Part shown: one piece after another, positions 1 to 19,001 of the stretch | How the letters are laid out: each line of letters starts with the position of its first letter | How positions within the stretch are numbered: position 1 is the first letter of the stretch | DNA from: Epiperipatus broadwayi | Taxonomy: Eukaryota > Onychophora > Udeonychophora > Euonychophora > Peripatidae | Assembly: GCA_028023455.1 (NCBI GenBank) | Contig: JAQFVV010000561.1 | Coordinates: 312,001 to 376,000 of the forward strand | DNA: 64,000 nt | Direction: 5' to 3' | Translations under genes and position numbers: made by a program | The notes under the pieces: generated by a model | The model's database searches: none | What the model saw: the letters and a program-made list of their open reading frames with translations, nothing else | Told to the model about the DNA's origin: nothing

Positions 1-75
1 AAAACCCGGTAAGATGATTTCCCCTTTTGCTAGCTCAGCGTACTCTTTCTCAGTTAAAGAATGGGGATCGGAAAA
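1..75 (-). CDS. Partial internal coding exon, product not recognised
   Basis: Read on the minus strand, 25 uninterrupted codons run from 75 to the window edge and include the peptide DPHSLTEKEYAELAKGE. The composition is mixed and charged, unlike the low-complexity translations around it. Directly upstream (76-80) the minus strand reads GTGAG, so an AG acceptor at 76-77 would start the exon at 75 in phase 0. An in-frame TAA lies a few codons further upstream, so the open frame cannot extend much beyond this acceptor. The pyrimidine tract before it is only moderate. The exon is cut by the window edge, so its donor and the rest of the gene lie outside. I do not recognise the family. If it is real, transcription runs right to left and part or all of the window to its right would be upstream intron or flank. 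Confidence 0.45.
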
Positions 76-553
76 CTCACATAATTAACTAATATGGGGT
101 TACAGAAAGTAAATGACAAATAGAATAAAGAACAATTATGGTAGTAGTCACTTTAGAATTATAATATATATATTTTATTAACCCATTACCCATAGCATTT
201 ATAATATGAATACATTCCCAAATCGATTAGATATTCAAAACAAATGTTACACTACATAAATTCTATTAATACAACAAAATCATAATCATAAAGAAATACT
301 TAATAAAGCAATAATTAAATTAAATAAAGGAAAATGTCTTTCTTAATAAGAAAATAAATCAAATAATTATACGTGATAGGTAGTGATCTGCAGATTATAA
401 GTAAACTCACACATATGCATTACGCAAATAAGGAAAAATTAACAAATTATATCCAGGTGTGTTTACGTACGTATGTACATGACATATATATTTATGAAAT
501 GGTTATTAAATTTAAAATAAAATAAACACAAAAAATAGTGTACCCGATAAAGT
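76..553. other. AT-rich sequence with no recognised feature
   Basis: This stretch separates the two candidate minus-strand coding blocks. It is plain AT-rich sequence. I see no open frame, RNA gene or repeat of note. Confidence 0.4.
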
Positions 554-751
554 CTATGAGCATTCTTGTATGGGTTTTGAGTGGGCTATATGTTCATCTA
601 CTGCGGCAAGGGCAGGACTTGACTGCATTATAAGTTCATAGAATTTATCATCATCACCTTGGTGCTTGAATCTTGGGGTTTGCATTCTGTTGGGATGGCA
701 GGAGCGGAGCTGGACAGATGTGCTGATGTCAGCTTCTATTCCATGATCATT
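554..751 (-). CDS. Candidate coding segment, 65 codons plus stop, product unknown
   Basis: The minus strand is open from 751 to a TAG at 554-556. It encodes a mixed-composition peptide that contains RMQTPRFKHQGDDDKFYELI and ends in HSKPIQECS. Local base composition is clearly less AT-rich than the flanks, as expected for coding sequence. A good acceptor-like string (TTCTCTTGCAG on the minus strand, 756-766) precedes it. However, an exon starting exactly there would read an in-frame TAA at 752-754, so the acceptor and this frame do not fit simply. An internal AAG|GTGATG could be a donor, but it would leave phase 1, whereas the exon at 1-75 begins in phase 0. It could therefore be a terminal exon of another gene, an exon with a different boundary, or chance. 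The acidic DDDKFYELI stretch loosely recalls a GoLoco-type motif, but the match is too weak to name. Confidence 0.28.
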   Translation of the reverse strand, partial: NDHGIEADISTSVQLRSCHPNRMQTPRFKHQGDDDKFYELIMQSSPALAAVDEHIAHSKPIQECS

Positions 752-1020
752 TTATCTGCAAGAGAATGCTTGAGTTGCATCTTTAAGTTGGAGAATGGAT
801 ATTCAACAGGATACTAAATGATATCAATCATCCATTATTGATTTAAGGATCCTAGATTAACTGCAGGCTTCGATGGCGTGTTGTAGTTATGCTTCCATCA
901 GAATCAACTGTCTGGTTAACTGCTAGGTTATTTCAATGATGGCCAGGTATTATAAAACAGTTGCATGACTTCATGTGTTTCCAAATAGCATTAGCTTCCC
1001 AATAAGGTTTGCCAATGTGA
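752..1020. other. Unassigned sequence of moderate complexity
   Basis: The segment is less AT-monotonous than its surroundings and contains the acceptor-like TTCTCTTGCAG on the minus strand at 756-766. I see no open frame or RNA fold that I can defend. Confidence 0.3.
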
Positions 1021-1114
1021 ATTGCTCTCTTTGACAAAAAAAAGTTAGACTGCCTTTTTTGAAAAGCAAAGGTGAACTGCCTTCTTTGAAAATCAAAAGT
1101 AAACTGCCCCTTGC
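1021..1114. repeat. Short tandem repeat, about 27-bp unit
   Basis: Two adjacent 27-bp units (1049-1075 and 1076-1102) share the frame ACTGCCTT..TTTGAAAA.CAAA, and a third partial unit starts at 1103. A more diverged copy seems to precede them from about 1021. Confidence 0.6.
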
Positions 1115-1963
1115 AATTTCAGAACAGATATCCCACTTTCATACAATCTCAATTCAAGTATACCCTCTCTGACACAAAAAATAATCAAATCTCATTGAAT
1201 TGGTTTTACTAATTGTTTTAAGAATTTTATTTCCAATTAGTTTTTTCTTATTTTTTTTTTATATCTCCATTCAGATCACAATGAAATGATAACATCTTTT
1301 TACTGTTGATTAATTTCATTATCAGAATCGAAGTTTTTTGTTTTAATTAAAAGATTGTTTCATATAACTTGGACATTCCTCTCACCAAGCATTATCGCAA
1401 GTCTAATTAAACTATTTTGTCCTGTTAAAATTATTTTAGCATGGACAGGAAGTCACAATGCCTTTAGGCTTTTCTTAAATTTAAGACAATGACTTGCTCA
1501 AATGCAACTGAAGAGAAAATGACCATTAAAACCTCGATTTTGAAATTATTCTTAAATATTTTTAATCAACATTAATATTTAGAATTTTCCTTTTTACATT
1601 TTTGTAAACCCTCAAAAAATATAAATAGAGGATAACAATTTGTTAAATAAATGCTGTTTCTTCAAACAAAAATATTTAAAATTATAAATATACTTAGGAA
1701 TTATCTTTTTCTTTTTTAAAAAAAATAAAAAACACAAAAATCAAAATTGCAAATACATATTTCAAAACCTTTAAACATTGGCTTTAAACATGTGTGTGTG
1801 TGTGTGTGAGTTTATATTATCACCACAGTTCTCTCTCTTAATTTATAACAATTTTTAATTATATAAATAGTATACCCACCCCCCATTTAATGTCTTTTTA
1901 CATAATTTTGACTATTAATTTAGCTGACCTTATCTTGTGCTTGGCCACATCAAACGTGCCTGG

Positions 1964-1966
<3 letters not shown>
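1115..1966. other. AT-rich sequence, no gene seen
   Basis: The stretch contains homopolymer-rich AT sequence and a short (TG)n run at about 1792-1809. No ORF or RNA gene is supported. Confidence 0.4.

Positions 1967-2057
<91 letters not shown>
1967..2057. repeat. Compound (TA)n(GA)n microsatellite
   Basis: An uninterrupted (TA)n tract at 1967-2020 passes directly into an (AG)n tract at 2021-2056. The open frames across it (TYIYIY, ERERER) are repeat translations, not genes. Confidence 0.97.
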
Positions 2058-2058
<1 letters not shown>

Positions 2059-2099
2059 TATCCTTCATTTGTCCTTAGTTTAAAATGTTCTATATCTTT

Positions 2100-2480
2100 T
2101 GTTTCAAGCATTGTATGCAAACAGTTCATGTTTAAATATGCACATGTGTGTCTTTGTGCTTTATTCCCTGGGAGTTCAGTAAACTGAACCCAGTATTTTT
2201 GTTTCAAGTCCAAATACATGGCTCATAAACCCATGTGGGACTTATTTCAATGTATGCGCTATTTACATAGGGTGCTCTGGGAAAGATCTGGCCTTTCATT
2301 ACTAATAGCCAACACCTTCCTTTTGTGAACCGAATCTGCCCAAGTAACAGAAAGAAATCATCCACCATGCTTTATCCTTAAATTTGGAAGCACCTTTTTC
2401 TAGGTCCGAGACTGGATCACCTAATTCTGCCATGATGCATATACTGCTCTCTTAAAGTTCTCACCATAAACCAAACCCTT
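2100..2480. other. Higher-complexity island, possible old interspersed repeat
   Basis: The base composition is more balanced than in the flanks, and the minus strand contains a CTTGGGCAGATTCGGTTCAC segment that reads like decayed repeat-family sequence. No frame stays open, so I cannot name it. A short perfect hairpin (GTTCAGT/ACTGAAC) lies near 2175. Confidence 0.25.
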
Positions 2481-3106
2481 GAATGTCCATAAACTGTAAT
2501 GTTGTGATTTCAATAATCAGTTTCCCTTTGTGTTGTTATATAATTATTTTCTTATACACACCATGTTGTAATGCGATTATCACATATATATTAATAAATT
2601 ATCCCACATATATTTCTCACTCAGTATCAACTGAGGGTAGTTCACTTATAAATGTAAAGTATATTTATGTAAAAAAAGGTTAATGATTCTAAACAAACTC
2701 GGTCAAGTCCTACTCTTTTCTATGGGAATGGATTTGTATCTTACAAAGATATTTACTCTCATAGCGCTAAATTCATTATGTTCATCAGTGTATTTATCAA
2801 TTATTGTCACATGAAATAGTCACAGTAAAATAAAGTAATACATAAAATTTATCATTTCACAAGTTATAAAACAAATTTCATGTGATATACCCGTTGCTAT
2901 CTTATAAATATAAATCAGATTATATGTACATAAAGAGGCCAATGACGATCAGTGGAATAATATAATAAACCAAATATTTATGCATACTTTCATAAATTAA
3001 TAAATCTTACATATATCATATACCCTTACCATTGTGTTGTTTATTTAAATTATTATGTTTTAGTTATTAAATTGTGCTTGCTATGACTAGATGATATTCT
3101 GCTAAC

Positions 3107-3109
<3 letters not shown>
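2481..3109. other. AT-rich sequence, no gene seen
   Basis: The 66-codon open frame at 2483-2683 is hydrophobic, AT-driven and unlike any protein I know. Nothing else stands out. Confidence 0.4.

Positions 3110-3193
<84 letters not shown>
3110..3193. repeat. (TA)n microsatellite
   Basis: A TA dinucleotide tract interrupted once by AAATATTA. Confidence 0.95.
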
Positions 3194-3195
<2 letters not shown>

Positions 3196-3485
3196 CATAA
3201 AGAAATGTCACTATCTTTTAAATTGATCATACACTCATTATTATTATTAGATATAATGTTTTATTATTTTATCTTTTCCTAATTTGAGTCTCCACTTTGT
3301 GATGCTAGTGGTGAGAGATAAATTAGATTGGTATCATTGAGATTTTTGCTCATAATTAGTAGTTCTGAAAAATAGGTAACTAGGGCAGATTTCCTGACTT
3401 ATGTATCTTGTGCATGATTGGACTCAAGGTACTTATGCCTAGATGCTAGATCTTGTTAGATGAACAGAAAAAACTGACCAGTACA

Positions 3486-3488
<3 letters not shown>

Positions 3489-3554
<66 letters not shown>
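3489..3554. repeat. (TA)n microsatellite
   Basis: An uninterrupted TA tract of 33 units. Confidence 0.97.
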
Positions 3555-3557
<3 letters not shown>

Positions 3558-4102
3558 GCATGGAAGCATTTAACTCTTAAACAATATCAATATCAATAAC
3601 AATAAACAATTTTAATCTGTTGTATCAAACTATCAATATGGATTTAAAAATATTGGTGTATTTGAAGACTTTAGCTTATCTTATTTATAAAAATTATTCA
3701 TAAAATACATGTATAGTGAGAAAGGTATTCTGGAATTTTCCCACTAGAAGATAATTATGATATAATAAAATTTAAAATGAAGTGTGCCCTTTATATATTT
3801 GAAGTTCTAATAATTTGCATATATATCTATAAAACAATGCTCATGTTCACTGGATGTGATATTTATTGTTTCATCGGATGGTAATAGATGAATAAAAACA
3901 ACTCCATCTTCTATGAGATTAGTGTGAAGTGTTTGCCAACAACTTTGACTAGCTACATATAGTCTACATTGCTACTATTACATTTTTCTTACATTGTTAA
4001 TTTGATATTAAGCAAGATATTAGCAAATTGAAAGTCATGTTTTGTATTAAAGATACGTTGTTGTGGAATGTACTAAAAAAATTGAAATTGGATTTGTTTA
4101 AA

Positions 4103-4110
4103 ATGTTCTA

Positions 4111-4154
<44 letters not shown>

Positions 4155-4162
4155 TAGAACAT
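4103..4162. repeat. TA-cored perfect palindrome
   Basis: The arm ATGTTCTACTTA (4103-4114) is repeated inverted at 4151-4162, and the entire interior is (TA)n, so the segment is self-complementary throughout. Confidence 0.9.
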
Positions 4163-4180
4163 ACATATATATATATATAT

Positions 4181-4202
4181 CCATTCTAACCTAAACAAAA
4201 GA

Positions 4203-4242
<40 letters not shown>

Positions 4243-4266
4243 ACCCTTTTGTTTAGGTTAGAATGG
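4181..4266. repeat. Inverted repeat with 21-bp perfect arms and a (TA)n core
   Basis: Arms at 4181-4201 (starting CCATTCTAACC) and 4246-4266 are exact reverse complements, separated by a TA tract. It begins 18 bp after the preceding palindrome. Confidence 0.9.
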
Positions 4267-10278
<6,012 letters not shown>

Positions 10279-11405
10279 TACCATAATTTCCTGAAAATAA
10301 TATCTAACCAGAAAATAAGCTCTATCACCATTTTTCAAAATGTTTTTTTTATTATTATTATTATAAGCTCTATCTCAAATATAAGCCCTATTTAAGATCA
10401 TCAGCTAGATATATGGCTTTTTTGCCTCTTGAAACACATGATGGATATATTGAGTTATAAAGTAATGAATGCATAAATAAACAATATTTTGATATTAATG
10501 CTTTAAAAACTGGAAATATAAATTGTATGATTTTTTTGTATTTTCCTGTTGACCATTTTTGACAAATGTAATTCTAACTGTATAGAGAAACAATTTACAT
10601 TATATCAGGCAATTTATAATTTCATTTATATATTTTAGGTACTTATTTTATCTATATTTAATACTTAGATTTAAAATGCTTGATTTAGTTTTAGTTTTAT
10701 CATGGTAGCTTCTAAAACTATTCAAGATAAAAAAAATTGTTTAATTTCTTTAACACTTTCCCCTCCTAAAAGACTTTATTAAAATAATGGAAATTATTTT
10801 AATAATTAAAGTTTAGCTCAAATCAAATCATCAATCTTTCTCCTAAAGAAATGTTTTTAAAAATAATACCCAAGCAGGGCTATTACAAGTAATTTGGGAT
10901 GTGTTTGCAAAATTTGCGCTTAATAACAGATGAAACTGGTTGTGTCATATATGAATCATCATAATTCAATACACAATGTGTTATAATGCAGGTACTTAAT
11001 ATTGACATGTGAAATACAGAAACATTTTCTGAATTTTTGTTCTTGCATTTTTTTGTTGCTAATGTGTGGACAAACCAATTTTAATTGTAATCATTTTGGT
11101 TACCAATCCTGTCTTGCAAGTCTTCAATTAACACTTGACTTAATGGTAATTATAATGAAATAATACTTTGATCATCAGATAAGATGAGTGCAAAAATAAA
11201 TAGCTATTCTGGTGAGTACAAGAAAGAATTTGTGGTGTGATTTCCAGGATAAGAATCTTACAGCTTCCTGTAAAGAAATAAAGTACTTGAATTAATGTAC
11301 ATTTTTATTGAATAAATGCAGGTTTTTTTACTTGAAAAAATAAGACATGTCTTTTGGAGCAAAAATTAATAGAAGACCTGGTCTTATTTTTAGCAAAACA
11401 TGGTA
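10279..11405 (+). mobile_element. Degraded TIR DNA transposon with CCAT...ATGG ends
   Basis: The left end reads CCATAATTTCCTGAAAATAA and the right end, reverse complemented, reads CCATGTTTTGCTAAAAATAA. The pair matches at most positions over about 20 bp. The flanks share AGTTA immediately outside both ends (CAGTTA on the left, TAGTTA on the right), consistent with a target duplication. Near the left end the segment ATAAGCTCTAT is repeated at a short distance; near the right end CTTTTGGAGCAAAAATTAAT recalls a widespread family with AAATAAGAC-type ends (recollection, not searched). At 11186-11238 an ATG opens a short frame with SYSGEYKKEFVV, which resembles the start of a Brinker/CENP-B type helix-turn-helix and then breaks. 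Its position near the right end is odd for a transposase N-terminus and suggests internal loss or rearrangement. The autonomous family is not certain. Confidence 0.5.
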
Positions 11406-11524
11406 GTTATTATATTACATTAAAAAATAAATCAATAAAATTTTTTAATAACGATATACATCTGAATGTTTTCATGATATTTTTCCCTGCAGCTCTCTTT
11501 TTTTAATCTCTCTATCTATTTATC

Positions 11525-11535
11525 TATATATATAT

Positions 11536-11579
<44 letters not shown>
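11525..11579. repeat. (TA)n microsatellite
   Basis: A TA tract with one AAA interruption, about 130 bp before the LINE 5' end. Confidence 0.95.
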
Positions 11580-11582
<3 letters not shown>

Positions 11583-11711
11583 AATCAGTTGGCTTACATA
11601 GCATACACTCTGAGTTTAAGATCAAGAAACACCATGGTCTTTCTTCTCAGTGCCTGATAAGGCAGAATGAATGTTTGTGTAAATGATAAATATTTTTCCA
11701 ATACATATATA

Positions 11712-14672
11712 CAATTATGACAGACAAAAATAAAGCATGGCCCTTATTCTCAGGAGGCTGTAAAGTCACCAACCAAGGCAGCGGTTGGTGGCCTAAGGCG
11801 GAGGGTGCTAAGAATCCCCTCATTGTGGACCCAGGCTTCCATTTGATGACGACTTTTTATTTAGGTACTTACAACTGCAGATCACTTTCAAGTGAAGGAA
11901 GATTGCAAGAATTAGAAGAAGAACTGTCTTATATTAAATGGGACATTATTGGACTTTGTGAAGTTAGAAGAAAAGGAGAAGAAAAAATTGATTTAAAAAG
12001 TGGACATATACTCTATTATAAAGGCACACATATTGGAAATACAAGTGGAGTAGGATTCATTATAAATAAAAAGTGGAAGAACAATATTGTGGAGATTGAT
12101 GGTGTATCGGACAGAGTGGCAAGATTAGTTATACAACTTATTAGCAGATACCAAATGCAGATAATTAAGGTTTATGCCCCAACAAGTTCTCATAGTGATG
12201 AAGTAGTAGAAGATTTTTATATGGATGTACAAAAGGCTTTTGATCAGAGTAAACAACATTTTAAAAAATGCTAGAATTGGTAGACAAATGAAAGATGAAA
12301 TTGCTGTAGGTAATTTTGGTTACGGTAATAGAAATGAGAGAGGACATAGACTTGTGGAGTTTGCAGAAAAAGAAAAACTTTATATTATGAATTCATTTTT
12401 TGAGAAAAATGTTAAAAGTAAATGGACATGGAAGCATCCAAATGAAGGTACAGCAGAATTGGATTATATTTTGACTAACAGAAAATACATATTTCAAGAT
12501 TGTAATGTTCTTAATAAATTTAACACAGGAAGTGATCATTGATTAGTAAGGTGTAAGTTACGTGTTAATGTAAAACTAGAGAGACAAAAATTATTAAGAA
12601 AAACAATATTTACAGTTGATATTCCTAATCTTCAGAAACATTCTAATGAATTTAAATTAGAACTTACAAATAGGTTTCAAGTGTTAGGAGATTTTGAACA
12701 TGATTCAGATTTGAATGGAATTAATATGAAAATAACTGATACACTTTTAAAAACTGCAACAGACATAGCTGGTAGAAAAAAGCAGCAATTGACTAATAAA
12801 ATTTCTACTGAGACTAGAGAATTTATGAAGAAAAGAAGGAATATGAAGATATACAAAAATGATGTATTAAAAAGAATTGAATATCTCGAATTTTGTAAAA
12901 TGGTACGGAAAAGAGTTGAAAATGATATAAGAAAGTATAACTGTGAAATAGCAAGGAAAGCTGTAGAAGAAAATAAAAGTCTCAAAAATGTTAAACAACA
13001 TTTTGGTATTGGTAGGAAATTTATATCTGCAATAAGAAAAAAATGATGGAATTATTACTAAAAAGAGAGATGACATCATGAAATTGGTAGAAGATTTTTA
13101 TCAAGAATTTTATAGTAATAAAGAACAAGTACCTCCTATATCTATTACATCTTCCAAATTGCCAGAATTTTAAATGAAGAAGTGAGACATGCAATTAAGT
13201 GTATGAAGAAAGGAAAGGCTCCAGGAAATGATGGAATTATAATTGATATATTAAAAGAAGCAGGTGAAGAAATAGAAACAATTTTAGCAAAGTTATATAC
13301 CAAATGTCTAAATGATAAAGATGTACCGGAAGATTGGAAGAATGCAGCAATAATATTAATATTTAAAAAAGGTGATAAAGAAGATATTAGAAATTACAAA
13401 CCTATCAGCCTTTTATCAGTTTTATATAAAATTTTTACCAAGATAATTACAACTCGTCTACAGAGAACTTTGGATTTCCATCAACCAAGAGAACAAGCTG
13501 GATTTAAAAGTGGTTTTAGTACAATAGATCATATCCAGGTATTGAGAGAAGTCATAGAAAGGACAAATGGATATGAGTTGTCATTATGTTTTGGATTTGT
13601 AGATTATGAAAAGGCATTCGATTCTATACACATTTCTTCAGTGATTAAAGCATTGGATCATCAAGGTATAGATCCAGGATATTGTCATATTTTAAAGAAT
13701 ATTTATAAAAATGCAACAGCAACAATTAGATTACATAATGATACTGGAAAAATCAACATTGAGAAAGGTGTAAGACAAGGTGACTCCATATCTCCAAAAC
13801 TCTTTACAGCAGTGCTGCAAGAAGTATTTTGTGGATTAAAATGGGAAACTAAAGGAGTGAAAGTAAATGGAGAGTATTTAAGTCATTTAGATTTTGCAGA
13901 TGATGTAGTTGTTTTTGCAAATAATGCTTCAGAGCTGCAGGAAATGTTGCAGGAGTTAGCAGATGAAAGTAGAAAAGTAGCACTAAAGATAAATGTTAAA
14001 AAGACTAAAATAATGTTTAATCAATTTGCTCAAAATATGAAAATAAAGATTGATTATGAAGAATTAGAAGAAGTTAACAGTTACAAATACCTTGGTCAGA
14101 TTATTAATACAGATGGAAACATAATGGAGGAAATTAATCATAGAATTAAACTTGGTTGGAGTGCTTTTGGTAGAAATAACTTGATACTAAAAGGAAATAT
14201 GCCTATGTGTTTGAAAAGGATGTTTTTTAACAAATGTGTTTTACCAGTTCTTACTTATGGATCTGAGACTTGGACACTTAATAGAAGAGCAATACAGAGA
14301 CTTCAGACCACTCAAAGGAGTATGGAGAGATGTATGTTGGGAGTAACAAGAAAAGATCGAAAATGCAATGTATGGTTAAGACAACAAACAGGTGTTACTG
14401 ACCTTATTGAAATAATTAAAAGATTGAAATGGAATTGGGCTGGACATATTGCTAGAAGAGATGATAATAGATGGACAATTGAAATTTTAAACTGGATTCC
14501 AAGAGATTGTAAAGACCCAGAAAGAGACCACATGTGAGATGGATGGATGAAATAAGAAAATGTGCAGGAGTGTTGTGGAGAAGAGAAGCTAAAGATCAGA
14601 GAAGATGGATTAAACTTGGAGAGACCTACTTCCTGCAGTGGATTGATAATGGTTGATGATGATGATGATGAA
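11712..14672 (+). mobile_element. RTE-type LINE retrotransposon, nearly full length
   Basis: Homology between this element and the minus-strand copy at 47,680-50,438 begins at about 11,712 (CAATTATGACAGACAAAA), only 5 bp before the ATG, and ends in the same tail, which defines both boundaries without external data. It encodes one protein with an APE endonuclease followed by a reverse transcriptase and ends in a short (TGA)n tail (14654-14672), as RTE-clade elements typically do. It is much better preserved than the minus-strand copy, so it inserted more recently. Obvious target duplications were not found. Confidence 0.9.
11717..14656 (+). pseudogene. LINE endonuclease/reverse transcriptase, disrupted
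   Basis: In the retrotransposition cycle this protein nicks target DNA and copies the element RNA. The endonuclease part shows TYNCRS, LCEVR (catalytic Glu) and YAPTSS, then GSDH near 12,531-12,542. The reverse transcriptase part shows APGNDG, NYKPISLLS, FVDYEKAFDS (motif A), GVRQGDSISPKLF (motif B), FADDVV (motif C) and YLGQI, so its catalytic aspartates are intact. Breaks: a deletion of about 17 nt near 12,263-12,268 removes the GDF of GDFNA and shifts frame; TGA at 12,540-12,542 where the family has Arg (a CGA-to-TGA change); a slip in an A-run near 13,040 and a return to the earlier frame near 13,170; and a further shift near 14,510, after which the C-terminus ends at TGA 14,654-14,656. 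The longest intact piece is 13,182-14,537 (451 aa). The start at 11,717 is the first ATG and lies just inside the element. It cannot make a full protein as it stands. Confidence 0.92.
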
Positions 14673-17929
<3,257 letters not shown>

Positions 17930-17994
17930 CATAAATACAAGCATTAGCAAATATTTTAACTTGTTTTTTGTTTTTCATATATATATATATATTC

Positions 17995-18227
17995 ATGTAA
18001 ACAGAGATAACTTTGGCTTTTGATGTTGCCAGAAACAACTGACAACTTTCCTGAGGCTAGGCGAATTTTCTCCATTAACTTATAATAGCTTTTTTACTTC
18101 AATAAATTTAAAAAAAGAGCTATTATGAGTTATTGGAAACAAAATCCTGTTTATTCACAGGAGAATTGTCAATTAGTTGTAAGATAGTGTCCTGACAACA
18201 TTAAATGCTAGTTATCTCTGTTTACAT
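17995..18227. mobile_element. MITE with 18-bp perfect terminal inverted repeats
   Basis: ATGTAAACAGAGATAACT at 17,995-18,012 is exactly inverted at 18,210-18,227. The interiors also pair imperfectly (TAATAGCT around 18,090 with AGCTATTA around 18,118), so the 233-bp element is a foldback. No ORF. Confidence 0.82.
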
Positions 18228-18475
18228 AGAAAATAATCTCCTAATGTCTATTTTATTTCTTATATAAAATCATTATTTTGTCTGTTGTTAGAATGTTGTC
18301 AGTAATGTTTTTAATTGGTTGCTTTAATAAATTACTTTTTTTTTAATTGGTAGATTTAACAAATTACAAAAATGACAAATTTGATAGCATTGGAAAAAAA
18401 TCTTAATAAGTAACTTTACCTATCTAAAGCATAATTTGCATTAAGAGCATTTTATGCAAAGGAAGTAAGTCCATC

Positions 18476-18478
<3 letters not shown>

Positions 18479-18527
<49 letters not shown>

Positions 18528-18586
18528 TAAATATATATATGCTTCAAAATATATATATATATATATATATATTTATTTTGAAGCAT
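18479..18586. repeat. (TA)n tract plus small TA-cored palindrome
   Basis: A TA tract runs to about 18,524. Then arms ATGCTTCAAAATA (18,539-18,551) and its reverse complement (18,574-18,586) enclose more TA. Confidence 0.85.
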
Positions 18587-18786
18587 AATACCACTATTAA
18601 TAAACAATACTCAGAAATAAATCACTATATATGCCTTTAACTATAGTACACAACTGAATAGATATAGTATATAAATCATGACAAAAATTTGATTACATGT
18701 TTGAAATGTAATATTTAGTGAGGGAAAAGAAAGAGATGCTATAATACCATATTTACATTTAGTTTTGGTTAGTGTATAATTGTAGT

Positions 18787-18828
18787 CATGTAGTTTGATA
18801 TCATGTAGTTTGATATCATGTAGTTCAT
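18787..18828. repeat. 15-bp tandem repeat, about 2.8 copies
   Basis: CATGTAGTTTGATAT occurs twice in direct succession, followed by CATGTAGTTCAT. Confidence 0.85.
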
Positions 18829-18871
18829 ACTAATTCTGCCATTGACAGTTGTCTGAAATGCAGTCAAATCC

Positions 18872-18896
18872 ACATATCAAATGTAATATGTATATT

Positions 18897-18930
<34 letters not shown>

Positions 18931-18954
18931 AATATACATATTACATTTGATATG

Positions 18955-18955
<1 letters not shown>
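18872..18955. repeat. 84-bp perfect palindrome with TA core
   Basis: The left half starts ACATATCAAATGTAATATG and is fully inverted in the right half, with only TA/TTAAA sequence at the centre. A separate (TA)n tract follows at about 18,961-18,998. Confidence 0.9.

Positions 18956-18998
<43 letters not shown>

Positions 18999-19001
<3 letters not shown>

Noticed and set aside
12677-13079. Minus-strand open frames opposite the LINE (also 14,312-14,533)
   Set aside because: They are shadows of the LINE coding strand, explained by its purine-rich sense strand.
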